Origin: Roseovarius albus | GTDB taxonomy: Bacteria; Pseudomonadota; Alphaproteobacteria; Rhodobacterales; Rhodobacteraceae | Direction: 5' to 3' | NCBI RefSeq assembly: GCF_900172335.1 | Contig: NZ_FWFX01000010.1 | Location: 91,861 to 155,860, forward strand | Length of the DNA stretch: 64,000 bases | Shown: one piece after another, positions 17,750-26,837 of the stretch | Numbering within the stretch: position 1 is the first letter of the stretch | How the letters are laid out: every line of letters begins with the position of its first letter | Made by a program: the position numbers and the translations under genes | Notes under the pieces: generated by a model | What the model was told of the DNA's origin: nothing | Databases searched by the model: none | The model's input: only the letters and a program-made list of their open reading frames with translations

Positions 17750-18982
17750 ATGAGTATATCAAAGAATTTAAGAGGTATATCACGCCGAGATTTCTTTAGA
17801 GTTGCAGGGACTTACGGGTTCAGTTCAACAATGATGGCCGCTGGTGCCTTTGGCGGCGCAGTATCGGTCGCTGGTCTCGCCAAGGCAGCAGAATCAACCT
17901 ATGAGAAGCGTTTTGCCAAGGAGGCCAAGCACACTTTGAAGTTTGGCGCTTCGGGATTTAATGACCAAAACCTGCTTATTGAACGCGCTGGTGCCTTGGA
18001 ATTTGCCCGTGATCTGGAAAGCCGGACAGACGGTGAGATCCGCGTTGAATTCATAGGTAACAATCAGATCTGCGGCCAGACGTCTTGCGTGGAAAAAACA
18101 CAACAAGGCATCGTCGATATTTACGCCGCATCAACCCAGAATTCAGCCGGTGGCGCGCCCTATCTGAACGTGTTGGACTATGCCTACATGTTCCCTGGCC
18201 GAGCATCGCAGTACCACTTCCTTTACAGCCCCGAATCGCAGCGCATCCTGCGCGAACCGCTTGAAAAGCGTCATGGCCTTAAGTTCCTGTTTAGCCACTG
18301 CGAGTTGCGCGGGATTCAGTTGGGTCTGAAATGGGAAGACAAACCCACCGTTACAAAGTTAGAAGAGTTGTTTGGCACCAAAAACCGCGTCACTGGTACG
18401 CAACTTGGCCGGATCGCAATGCAAGCGCTTAACTTGAACCCGGTTCCGGTTGCTTGGGAGGAAACACTGGACGGACTTAAACAAGGTCTGATCGATGGCG
18501 CTGAGACTTGGGCCTCTGCCGTGGCTTATGCCAACATGTCCCCCGTTGTTTCGCAATCTGTTGACCTAAAGTTCTTCTGCGGAACTGAGCACACTTCGAT
18601 GTCTGCGTCTGTATTTGATAGCCTGGGAGGCGATTTGCAGGATGCAGTTCTGGAATCCGCCTATTGGACGCAAACACACGTTCAAGCAGCGAACGAGGCA
18701 GCATTGGTCAAGACCGTTGGTCAATCTGACCCACAGCTGCCTGGTACAATTTTTGCAGAAAACAATGTCCGCAACGCATTCTTGGCTGAGGATCAGATCA
18801 AGATGGCCGAGGAAATGTGCTCTCCTGAGTATCAGCCTCAGTTGTGGGAAGAATGGCGTGAGCGCCTGAATAAGTGGGCCGGTGGCATCGACACCTATCA
18901 GGAGATCTATGATATCGCGAGACAAGTTCCCGCCGATATGAAGCCTGAGAATGTCGAACCCCGCCGTTGGTGGAAGGCCTAA
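17750..18982 (+). CDS. TRAP transporter substrate-binding protein, Tat-exported
   Basis: 410 residues from the ATG at 17750 (GGGAGG six bases upstream). A twin-arginine signal ISRRDFFRVAG is followed by a hydrophobic stretch and a likely cleavage after AKAAES, so it is exported folded to the periplasm. The mature part is of the DctP family (TLKFGASGFNDQN, EFARDLESRTDGEIRVEFIGNNQICG, GIVDIYAAS). It binds the substrate for the DctQM permease encoded next. The substrate, probably an organic acid or similar anion, cannot be read. It is divergent from the GMC oxidoreductase across a 108-base promoter region. Confidence 0.87.
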   Translation: MSISKNLRGISRRDFFRVAGTYGFSSTMMAAGAFGGAVSVAGLAKAAESTYEKRFAKEAKHTLKFGASGFNDQNLLIERAGALEFARDLESRTDGEIRVEFIGNNQICGQTSCVEKTQQGIVDIYAASTQNSAGGAPYLNVLDYAYMFPGRASQYHFLYSPESQRILREPLEKRHGLKFLFSHCELRGIQLGLKWEDKPTVTKLEELFGTKNRVTGTQLGRIAMQALNLNPVPVAWEETLDGLKQGLIDGAETWASAVAYANMSPVVSQSVDLKFFCGTEHTSMSASVFDSLGGDLQDAVLESAYWTQTHVQAANEAALVKTVGQSDPQLPGTIFAENNVRNAFLAEDQIKMAEEMCSPEYQPQLWEEWRERLNKWAGGIDTYQEIYDIARQVPADMKPENVEPRRWWKA

Positions 18983-19095
18983 GGTCTTTCGTACGAAAAC
19001 CGGTTGGCCGCCATATAGCGGTGGCCAACTGCACCGGGATGTCAGCGACCTAAAGAATAAGGGACGAGGCACCCATAAAAGGGAGGAGACAGCGC

Positions 19096-19764
19096 ATGTC
19101 GATATTTTCGGATGCAGCTACATTGTTTTCAGCGTTCGCCAGTCAGGATTCATATGAGATTCGCGAAGCGCTTAAGCCGGACAGCGCATGGGTTATCGGG
19201 GCGATATTTTTAATCGTCGCCGGCATTGCCTTGGTTTGGATTTACCACCGTGTTCCATTTTTTGAGCGATACTTTGAGCGCACGGTTATGGTCACAAGCT
19301 ATCTGGCGATTGCCCTAATAATCTTTTGGGGTGTGATTGATCGGTTCGTCTTTTCCAATCAGCAGCCCTGGTCGACAACAATCCCTCCTTTGTTGTTCAT
19401 GATTATGGCCTGGTTTGGAGCGGCTTATAACATCCGGGTGCGCACACACCTGAGCTTTTCCGAGTTCAGATCACGGATGCCACGTATTGGGCAGATGGCC
19501 TGCCTGTCGCTGGATTGCATATTATGGCTTGGCTTTGCTCTAATCATGTTGGTCACAACCATGCGGTTGGTGGCATTGTCTGCGTCAAACTTTCAGATCG
19601 TTTTGGGGACTGACAACACCATGCAATGGTGGTTTTTGATGTCCGCCCCGGTCGCGGCCACGTTGATGGCTGCCCGGGCAATTGAGAACATCCAAGACGA
19701 CGTTCGCAATTATCGCTCGGGCGAAACACTCATTAAACAAGCTGTAATCGGAGGAGATACCTGA
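19096..19764 (+). CDS. TRAP transporter small permease subunit (DctQ-like)
   Basis: 222 residues with four to five hydrophobic segments (about 34-52, 67-86, 100-118, 137-160 and 180-198), consistent with the four-helix DctQ subunit. GGGAGGAG lies eight bases before the ATG. It overlaps the large permease by one base (TGATG), which indicates translational coupling and equal stoichiometry. Confidence 0.8.
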   Translation: MSIFSDAATLFSAFASQDSYEIREALKPDSAWVIGAIFLIVAGIALVWIYHRVPFFERYFERTVMVTSYLAIALIIFWGVIDRFVFSNQQPWSTTIPPLLFMIMAWFGAAYNIRVRTHLSFSEFRSRMPRIGQMACLSLDCILWLGFALIMLVTTMRLVALSASNFQIVLGTDNTMQWWFLMSAPVAATLMAARAIENIQDDVRNYRSGETLIKQAVIGGDT

Positions 19765-21122
19765 TGGCTGACGGTACAATTATCACTCTGATTTCTGTGG
19801 GCGTGACCATGCTCTTTATGCTGGGCGTGCCGGTTCTACTGGTCATCGCCTACTGGGTGGTCGGCTGTTCCTTTGTGTTGGGCCTCACGCTCGACAATAT
19901 GGGGGCTGAACTTCTCAATGTGTTCAACAAAGGTTTTGCCCTGCTGGCGATGCCTCTCTTCATCCTCACGGGTGACCTCATCAATAAGTCCGGGATTGCA
20001 CGACGACTTTCCGACTTTGCCTACTCCTGCCTGGGATGGCTGCGAGGCGGCCTGGCGATGGCGTCTCTGGGCGCATGTGGACTTTTCGCCGCGATTTCCG
20101 GTTCGAACTCTGCCACGACAGCCACAATTGGTTCAATGTTGCACCCTGAAATGGTCAAGGGTGGGTACGACGAGCGCTTTTCCGCAGCTACTGCAGCAGC
20201 CGGCGGCACGGTGGGGATCATCATTCCCCCGTCGATCATATTCATTGTCTACGGCTTCTTGATGAACTTGCCGATTTCCGACCTATTTGTGGCAGGTATT
20301 CTACCTGGTACCTTGATGGTGGTAGGTATGCAGCTAGCCTGCTGGATCATCTGCAGGCTGAATGGTTGGGGGTACCTCATCCCACTGCAATTGAACCGCG
20401 TCTTAAAAACCGCTTTCGGCGCTTGGCTCGGATTCTTTGCGATCGGTCTGGTGCTGTGGGGCATTTACACAGGTAAATTTTCACCCACAGAAGCGGCGGG
20501 TGTGACGGTTGGGTTCTGTATCATTGCAGGCATAGCCTCTTGGTTTATCTCGCGGGTGTTGAAACTTAAGTCCGATAAGACATGGGAAGAAAAAAGTTAC
20601 GGAGAGATGCTGGTGGTCGAAGGTTTCACTCTGTGGCAGATTCCGGGTATCACCATGCGGTCAGCCGAGATCACCGGCATTCTGGCCCCTCTGATCGCGA
20701 TTTCAGTGGTGATGCAGCAGATCTTGTCTCTCTTGGGGGCACAGCAGGTGATCGGGGATTTCGTGACCTCGATGGGTGGCTATCACGCGGTTCTTTTCAC
20801 TTCGATGGTCATCGTGTTCTTCTCTGGCATGGTGTTGGAAAGCCTTCCAGTGACAATTATTCTGGCACCGATTCTGGCGCCAATTGCCGCGTCTGTTGGC
20901 ATTGATCCGGTGCACTTCTCGGTCATTTTCCTGGTCGGGGCCTCCATCGGGTTTATCACGCCACCTTATGGTCTAAACCTCTATGTCGCCTCCGGCGTAA
21001 CGGGCGTTCCCTATTTCCGCCTGCTCCGCTATACGGTCCCTTATCTCTTTGCTCTGATCAGCGTTTGGATACTGGTATCATTGGTCCCAGATTTGGCGTT
21101 GATCCTACTGCCAAACCGGTAA
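19764..21122 (+). CDS. TRAP transporter large permease subunit (DctM-like)
   Basis: 452 residues with about 12 hydrophobic segments. Family motifs include NKGFALLAMPLFILTGDLI, AAISGSNSATTATIGSMLHPEM, GTVGIIIPPSI and the second-half FITPPYGLNLYVASGV. It drives sodium- or proton-coupled uptake of the ligand delivered by the protein at 17750. It starts within the stop codon of the small subunit and ends eight bases before the IclR start. Confidence 0.88.
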   Translation: MADGTIITLISVGVTMLFMLGVPVLLVIAYWVVGCSFVLGLTLDNMGAELLNVFNKGFALLAMPLFILTGDLINKSGIARRLSDFAYSCLGWLRGGLAMASLGACGLFAAISGSNSATTATIGSMLHPEMVKGGYDERFSAATAAAGGTVGIIIPPSIIFIVYGFLMNLPISDLFVAGILPGTLMVVGMQLACWIICRLNGWGYLIPLQLNRVLKTAFGAWLGFFAIGLVLWGIYTGKFSPTEAAGVTVGFCIIAGIASWFISRVLKLKSDKTWEEKSYGEMLVVEGFTLWQIPGITMRSAEITGILAPLIAISVVMQQILSLLGAQQVIGDFVTSMGGYHAVLFTSMVIVFFSGMVLESLPVTIILAPILAPIAASVGIDPVHFSVIFLVGASIGFITPPYGLNLYVASGVTGVPYFRLLRYTVPYLFALISVWILVSLVPDLALILLPNR

Positions 21123-21129
21123 GGTGCCC

Positions 21130-21906
21130 ATGACGGAAGATGACGTAGAAACAAAAGGTCAAATTCCAACAAATCTGCGACTTCTTCTCTTGCTGGAAGA
21201 AGTCGCCCAGGCGGGGGTCCCGGTGGCCCCCGCTGCGCTGTGCGATCATCTGGGCCTGCCCAAGCCGACGGTACATCGTCTATTGCAAACTGCCGAGGCT
21301 GAAGGGTTCCTTCAACGTGACGTCGATGGGCGCTCTTACGGCCCCGGACGACGGATGCGACGGTTGTCGGTTAATACTCTCTCCTCACAGCGGATCAGAA
21401 CCGAGCGTTTGCGGATCATGCGCACGCTGGCCGAAGAGGTCGGCGAAACCTGCAACCTAGCCGCCCCAGATCGCGACGGCATGGTGTATCTGGACCGGGT
21501 TGAAACCCATTGGCCACTGCGCATCCAGTTGCCGGTAGGAACCCAAGTCCCTTTTAATTGCACGGCGAGTGGCAAGGTGTATTTGGCATCTCTTCGGTCG
21601 GACAAATTAGACCGGCTGCTAGCATCAACCAATCTGGAAAAAAGCACCGAACAATCCTTGAATGATCCAAAGGCGCTCAAACAAGAAATCGCCAAAACGC
21701 GTGCGCAAGGGTATTCCACCGACGACGAAGAGTTCATGGCTGGCATGGCCGCCATCGCGGTTCCGATTTACGATGACCGCAAGAGATTGCTGTCCACGCT
21801 TTCGATACACGCTCCGATACAACGTCATGACTTGGAAGGGCTAAAGCAAAATCTACCGCAACTTCACGATGCGGCTTTAAAGCTCGCCAAACTGGTCTCG
21901 GATTGA
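21130..21906 (+). CDS. IclR-family transcriptional regulator
   Basis: 258 residues from the ATG at 21130; a GTG at 21124 is also in frame. The N-terminal winged helix (about 15-75; LLEEVAQAGVPVAPAALCDHLGLPKPTVHRLLQTAE) is followed by the IclR effector domain (TERLRIMRTLAEEVGETCNLA, YLDRVETHWPLRIQLPVGTQVPFNCTASGKVYLA). It sits directly after the TRAP permease with no room for a promoter, so it is part of that operon and probably regulates it and the divergent GMC gene. Confidence 0.87.
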   Translation: MTEDDVETKGQIPTNLRLLLLLEEVAQAGVPVAPAALCDHLGLPKPTVHRLLQTAEAEGFLQRDVDGRSYGPGRRMRRLSVNTLSSQRIRTERLRIMRTLAEEVGETCNLAAPDRDGMVYLDRVETHWPLRIQLPVGTQVPFNCTASGKVYLASLRSDKLDRLLASTNLEKSTEQSLNDPKALKQEIAKTRAQGYSTDDEEFMAGMAAIAVPIYDDRKRLLSTLSIHAPIQRHDLEGLKQNLPQLHDAALKLAKLVSD

Positions 21907-22016
21907 ATGCTACTCTGGGGTCAGCGACTTGGTTTGACCGGATCACAGCATCAGCTAACTGATCTTACGCCATGCAGATAATAAATCTTGTGATTTTTGA
22001 ACTGTAACCCCTGAAA

Positions 22017-23162
22017 TCATGTGATTTTCAGCGCCGAGCGAAGCATTTCGATATCCACATTGAAGTCATCGGCATCGTTTTCCGGGGCGCAGATGATTGG
22101 GATGTGAGTGCCGCCAATTGAATTAGTAAGAGCCAGGAAATACCCGATATTCCACCGATCCGCCGGGAATAACTCGATGATGCTGGGTTTCTGCGAATAG
22201 ATCATGTTTGCGAGCCCCGCCCCATGCGGCGCGACAATGGTTTTCGCTTGCGCGAAGAGCTTAATTTGATCCTCTACCGACAATTTTTCAGACTTTAAAA
22301 TTTCGAACCCGTGCTCAATCAGGCAGCTTTCAACCTCTTCCTCATTCAAGATACGTCTGACTTTTGCCCCTCGTCGGGATACGAAGATTTTCCGGGTGGG
22401 CTCAGCATCCGCCATTCCCAGCCGATCAAACATACGGTGGCGAAACTGCGTGGCCGCATCAATGGAGACAACAAACCGATGCCTCCTTGGAGAGGCCACC
22501 AGCAGTTTTCCTACCTTGAGCGGTTGTTGATCCGTCAGCACACTCTCGTGGTCCCCCAATCCCAATAAATCGAGGTAGCTTTGTTGCCACTTGTTCGGTT
22601 GGCTGTGGAATAGAAGCGTTGTGTTGTTCCTGAATGCGCCTTGCTCTTGCAGATCGACAAACCGCAAACAGGAATCCACTAAGAAATGGTAATAGTTTTT
22701 CCACCAAAGGCCGGAGAACACATATCCTTCATCTACGTCCGTGTTGCGCCGGATGGCATGTTTTAGGGCCTTTCGCCGGATCGACAACTCAGGTTGAAAG
22801 TTCCGACCTTCGTCCTGCATCGAACCTTCTGGAAAGCTCTCGAGAATAACGCGTTTCGAATTTTCAGGGTCAACAATCTGTCGATTGAAAACGCCGGCGT
22901 TGTTCAAATGAAAGTAGTACGGCCGGGGGATGACTTGCGGATTGTAGTGCAGTTTTAGCTGCTTGAGGTAGTTTGCCGGGTTGTCTGGCTTGAGCTCAGG
23001 GGCGTAAATCTCATGCTTTCCAAAATCATGAATCTCATAGTCAAACCGGGATCGAAACACGGATTGAAGAGGAACCTGCTGATCAAGCATCCAGCCATCG
23101 GCAAATTGCCCGATTGCGTTTTTTTGAATTTTTTTCAGTGCTTTAAAAGTTTTCCGGATCAA
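22017..23162 (-). CDS. glycosyltransferase family 61 protein
   Basis: 381 residues from a TTG at 23162; no ATG with a better ribosome binding site is present before Met25 at 23090, so the start is unsure. GT61 features are clear: FSGLWWKNYYHFLVDSCLRF, then IFVSRRGAKVRRILNEEE and the C-terminal AKTIVAPHGAGLANMIYSQKPSIIELFP. It probably adds a sugar to a surface glycan. It stands alone between the IclR gene and a 500-base gap, separate from the other GT61 gene at 5719. Confidence 0.82.
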   Translation of the reverse strand: MIRKTFKALKKIQKNAIGQFADGWMLDQQVPLQSVFRSRFDYEIHDFGKHEIYAPELKPDNPANYLKQLKLHYNPQVIPRPYYFHLNNAGVFNRQIVDPENSKRVILESFPEGSMQDEGRNFQPELSIRRKALKHAIRRNTDVDEGYVFSGLWWKNYYHFLVDSCLRFVDLQEQGAFRNNTTLLFHSQPNKWQQSYLDLLGLGDHESVLTDQQPLKVGKLLVASPRRHRFVVSIDAATQFRHRMFDRLGMADAEPTRKIFVSRRGAKVRRILNEEEVESCLIEHGFEILKSEKLSVEDQIKLFAQAKTIVAPHGAGLANMIYSQKPSIIELFPADRWNIGYFLALTNSIGGTHIPIICAPENDADDFNVDIEMLRSALKIT

Positions 23163-23676
23163 TGTATTTTCTACCTAAATTGCAATTGTGTAGTCAATGA
23201 CTGTGCCTTGGGGTGAAAAAGATATGTCAAAAAGATTTTTAGTGCATTGTTGGCTCGTGGTCCATTGAAACGATACTTTCTGGTGCGGTGGGCGATATCA
23301 CAATGACTACTGTGATCTGAAAGTCATGTAATGGACGCGCTAGCGCTCGTTCAAAACTTGCGCTTTCCGTAGAAGATTCAGAGAACGGCTGGATTAAACA
23401 CGCCTTATGCCGTTGGGCGTTACGAAGCGCCCGGGCGAAAAGATCGCCAAAGACATCAAGCCCGTGCTACTCGCCAGCAATATTCTTGACGATGAATATG
23501 TTCCTTTGTTCTCAAATCATGCTGCCAAAAGCTGACCTAACATTCCCGAATTCACGCGTTGTAGTAATTTCGCCATCACCACAACCATAACGCGCACAAG
23601 CGGCTCAATTGCTTTTTAGACGAAAACGTGAGATTGTTAAGTATCACTTCGAAATCAATTTATTGATGAATTTTGC
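23163..23676. other. 514-bp region without a supported gene
   Basis: A 42-codon open frame at 23407-23535 encodes KRPGEKIAKDIKPV near its start, faintly like the N-terminus of IS3-type OrfA proteins, and may be insertion-sequence debris. Nothing else is recognisable apart from an AT-rich stretch just before 23677 that could hold a promoter. Confidence 0.45.
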
Positions 23677-24258
23677 ATGCTGACATTCGACATTTCTGAA
23701 CGTCTTCGGCTAACGAAACTACTCGTGACACTCTTCCTCACCACAGTGATTAGCGCAGACGAATTGGCGGCGAAGGAACCCGCTTATTTGCAGGCATGTG
23801 GCGTCCTGGGTGCGCTTAAAAGCAACGAATCCCCCTTTTGTGACGGCGCTCTGATTGGAGGAACCCAGTCAAACGCGCACAATTGCCCGCAGAGCTTCGA
23901 TCCTGTGCAATCACTCCACTTTGATGATGATCTGCACGTTCGATGGTATGCCAGATTCTGGACTGGAAAATGCAAGGGCTTTGGAGTTTTTGATTTCTGC
24001 GTTGAGGAAGAAGGCGGATGGCACCAGTTGGTAGACGAAATGTCCTCACTTGTTCCAAAGGTTGAACGCCCACGCGCGCGTGCAGAGCTTTGGGCAATCG
24101 GGCGAATGATTGGTTTCGAATGGGCGAAACGCAATCACTTGCGCAAGATCAGTACAGAAGATCTTCGTGACTGGTATCCAATGTTTCGCGCTGAGCAAAA
24201 CGCGTGGCGTGCCATGAGGCAGCTATGTACGAAGGCGAAGAATAGGCTTGGCATTTAG
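23677..24258 (+). CDS. hypothetical exported protein
   Basis: 193 residues, not recognised. Residues 12-27 (LTKLLVTLFLTTVISA) could be a signal peptide or a single anchor, with a possible cleavage site near SADELAAKE. The remainder has at least five cysteines (ACGVLGA, FCDGA, NCPQS, GKCKG, FCVEEE), which suggests disulfide bonds in the periplasm. It ends nine bases before the membrane protein at 24268, so the two are very likely co-transcribed and may work together. Confidence 0.6.
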   Translation: MLTFDISERLRLTKLLVTLFLTTVISADELAAKEPAYLQACGVLGALKSNESPFCDGALIGGTQSNAHNCPQSFDPVQSLHFDDDLHVRWYARFWTGKCKGFGVFDFCVEEEGGWHQLVDEMSSLVPKVERPRARAELWAIGRMIGFEWAKRNHLRKISTEDLRDWYPMFRAEQNAWRAMRQLCTKAKNRLGI

Positions 24259-24267
24259 GAGGACGAT

Positions 24268-25740
24268 ATGAACGATCAGGTCGTTGATCCTGACAAAAAT
24301 GCGATCTTTGACGATCAGACTTATCTAGTTCGCACCGTCCGGGCATTCTGGCGTATCAATCCGTTTTTCATTTTGGCGATTACGTTCATGTTGGGTGTCT
24401 TGCCGCTAATTTTTTCTGTGCTCGCCTCGCCAGTAGGCTCGGTCTCCTACTACATGCCAACAGACGGTTTTGAAGGCGAACTATGCACCACGGCCGACGT
24501 CAAAGCTGGTACGTGTATTGAAAAGCAGGTTGGATATGGCTTCGCCATCAACTGGTGGCCTGTCCAAGTTATCCTGATGCCCTTTGCATTGTTTTTCGCC
24601 TTCAGCTCGGTACAGAACATGCAGAGCGTTTTCCGCCGTATGCTTGAACAGGGGATGTTCTGCACACTGGACTGGTCAAAGCCAAACAAAGAAAACGGCG
24701 GCATCGCCGAATTAAAAAAACTCGTGCGCTACATGTGGGTTACTTTTTCAGTATCGGGTTTTGTTATTTTTGTCTTAATTGTCGGGACCGTATTCAGTGA
24801 TTGGTACTGCGTCGTAAACGCACCGTTGCAATATGGTGAGCTTCTAACGCAGATTCCGGTAAAGGATCGCCCAGCAATCTGTCAAAACACTTCTGGACAG
24901 GAGCTTGATTGGTCGATTTCAGCGATTTTTGGGACAAGCCCGGGGATAACCCTACCTGCGCATGCAACTTTGCCCAGCAATACGATGAACTGGTGGTTCT
25001 CGGCCTACGTTTATTTGGTTTTGTGCGCCGAGCTCGCACTCCTGATGATTTATTTTTGTTTTGTTTTCTCGCTGGCCGTCACGGTTTTTCGCCTTCGCCA
25101 GCGCACTTTGAAATTGCGATTAATCCCAAATCTAAGATCAGCAGACCCTCTCGAAAGAATGGGTTTCGAGAATTTCGAACCCGTCATGCAGCCTTGCATT
25201 CTTGTGACCATTCTCAGCTTCACCATGGCATTTCTGATGCGGTTGCAAAATGAATACTTGCGGAGTGAAGCGCCTGGCAATGTCTTTCAATTCATGTTCT
25301 CAGGCATTGAAGACATAGTCTCAACTGAAGGCGGGATCCAAAATATAGGACTTCTATTTGATACTGGGCAACTCGGTGACCCCAATTCCCAAATCGCTGG
25401 TCCCGCAGTTATTATCATCTTCGCTTTGGTTTCCATCGTTCTTGCATTCATTCTGCGTCAAACCGCCATCCAAGCAAGAAATCGGGTGCAGACTGCTTTG
25501 AACGACGCAGAGAAAACTCAAAAAGTTGTATCGCTCTATAAAATGCAACAGGAGGAGCTGCACGAAAAATTGGACCAGATATCCGTCTGGCCCCTAGGTT
25601 GGCCGAGATTGCGGCAAATGCTCACGCTTGCGGGTTTCGGTATTGCCTGCTTTTATTTTTATAAACTTGTCTTCGTATGGATCGCGATCGTTTTATTGCG
25701 GCTTGTTCAAGGTGGGTTGTCTTCTAAGAACCCGGAATGA
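24268..25740 (+). CDS. hypothetical multi-spanning membrane protein
   Basis: 490 residues, family not recognised. About seven hydrophobic segments lie near residues 32-54, 96-116, 155-178, 240-274, 308-326, 378-395 and 452-478, with a helical polar stretch near 405-440 (QTALNDAEKTQKVVSLYKMQQEEL) that could be a cytoplasmic coiled coil. Several Cys residues lie in predicted loops (ELCTTADVKAGTC, DWYCVV, AICQNT), fitting an exported partner rich in Cys. GGAGGA is seven bases before the ATG. Conservation of the pair is the next thing to test. Confidence 0.65.
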   Translation: MNDQVVDPDKNAIFDDQTYLVRTVRAFWRINPFFILAITFMLGVLPLIFSVLASPVGSVSYYMPTDGFEGELCTTADVKAGTCIEKQVGYGFAINWWPVQVILMPFALFFAFSSVQNMQSVFRRMLEQGMFCTLDWSKPNKENGGIAELKKLVRYMWVTFSVSGFVIFVLIVGTVFSDWYCVVNAPLQYGELLTQIPVKDRPAICQNTSGQELDWSISAIFGTSPGITLPAHATLPSNTMNWWFSAYVYLVLCAELALLMIYFCFVFSLAVTVFRLRQRTLKLRLIPNLRSADPLERMGFENFEPVMQPCILVTILSFTMAFLMRLQNEYLRSEAPGNVFQFMFSGIEDIVSTEGGIQNIGLLFDTGQLGDPNSQIAGPAVIIIFALVSIVLAFILRQTAIQARNRVQTALNDAEKTQKVVSLYKMQQEELHEKLDQISVWPLGWPRLRQMLTLAGFGIACFYFYKLVFVWIAIVLLRLVQGGLSSKNPE

Positions 25741-25766
25741 CTTTGCACAATGTCGGCCTTGTTTGA

Positions 25767-26513
25767 TCATTTAGGAACACTAAGCTCCACCTTAATAGGC
25801 AGGTGGTCTGAACCGAAGTTCTTGTCTATAATTTCGGCGTTCACCGCATTGGTATTTTTCAGAAATACCTGATCGAGTTGCAACCGCCATCTGGGCATTG
25901 TAACCCCGCGGATGGCTGCATCAAAACCCTTGCCTTTCCACCAGTTCTCGACGGTACGCCTTTCGAAGGTCACCATATCTGGCAACCGGTAACCGAACGG
26001 CAAAGCAAGTAACAGTGCCCACGCGGGCGTCGAAAACATGTTGAAATCGCCAACTACGATGCATCTTCCAGATTGCTCCAGGTGCGCTTTCACAGTAGCT
26101 TCAATTTCTGCCATTCGTGTTGAAGGGCCGGTGGCGGCAGACGTATGGAGATTCACGATCTTCAGCATTGAGCGATCCGGCAACTGAATGCAGGCGGACA
26201 GGCTGTCAAGAAACTCAACCCATCCAGCCCATTTGGAAAAAATGGATGGATGTGGTTTGTTGTCCGGGAAGTGCATTACCACATTGGGTGAAATAAGTGG
26301 CTTACTTGAAGCAATCGCGAGATAGCATGGAGAACCTCGCAGAATGTAGTCCCGGCCCACAATGCAATGCTTATACCGTGCCCGAAGACACTCTAAATGA
26401 CCAGGCAACGCCTCCTGCAAACAAGCGATGTCAGGTTTGACGAGATCAAGACATGCATTGACCCTGTCCGTGTCCGGATTTTCATTGAATACATTCCAGG
26501 ACAGAAGTTTCAC
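25767..26513 (-). CDS. endonuclease/exonuclease/phosphatase-fold protein
   Basis: 248 residues from a GTG at 26513, which gives the standard family start VKLLSWN; an upstream GTG at 26552 adds 13 unrelated residues. Motifs of the fold are present: KLLSWNVFNEN (metal-binding Asn), IACLQEA (catalytic Glu), VVGDFNMF (Asp-Asn) and the terminal NFGSDHLPIKVEL (Asp-His). A metal-dependent hydrolase of DNA, phospholipid or phosphoester is expected; the substrate is unknown. The GTG overlaps the TAG of a small upstream open frame. Confidence 0.75.
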   Translation of the reverse strand: MKLLSWNVFNENPDTDRVNACLDLVKPDIACLQEALPGHLECLRARYKHCIVGRDYILRGSPCYLAIASSKPLISPNVVMHFPDNKPHPSIFSKWAGWVEFLDSLSACIQLPDRSMLKIVNLHTSAATGPSTRMAEIEATVKAHLEQSGRCIVVGDFNMFSTPAWALLLALPFGYRLPDMVTFERRTVENWWKGKGFDAAIRGVTMPRWRLQLDQVFLKNTNAVNAEIIDKNFGSDHLPIKVELSVPK

Positions 26514-26743
26514 TATGACATACCATCCTGCTGATCCGGGCGCGCTCGCCACCTGAGCGCCAACTCAGAAAAGGCGCGCGATAGGAGCAAGATAAGTGAT
26601 GCGGCTTGATTATTTAGTATTGCCTGGGCCAAACATTGATGACGACCTGCGCTGACTCGATTTGGATGCCATTGAGACGTCGTTGCGATCTCTTGCTCCT
26701 TTTGTCTCGTTGCAACGTTTCCAGGGGGCTTGGCCATTTTCAT
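26513..26743 (-). CDS. small open frame coupled to the nuclease-fold gene
   Basis: 76 residues, not recognised. It begins with an ATG preceded by AAGG and ends in a TAG that shares one base with the GTG of the endonuclease-fold gene, an arrangement typical of translational coupling. The product is polar with one hydrophobic stretch (SLILLLSRAF). It could be a real small protein or a leader; base composition gives no decision. Confidence 0.3.
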   Translation of the reverse strand: MKMAKPPGNVATRQKEQEIATTSQWHPNRVSAGRHQCLAQAILNNQAASLILLLSRAFSELALRWRARPDQQDGMS

Positions 26744-26837
26744 ATACCTTAAAAGGTTTGGGATAAACCTTAGATCAATGTCCGGTTTTCTAGCACCACT
26801 TCAATTTCTTTGAGTTTAGGTCGCGTCCGGTTGTTAC

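Noticed and set aside
23407..23535. 42-codon frame faintly like an IS3 OrfA start
   Set aside because: Too short and too weak to support an insertion-sequence call.
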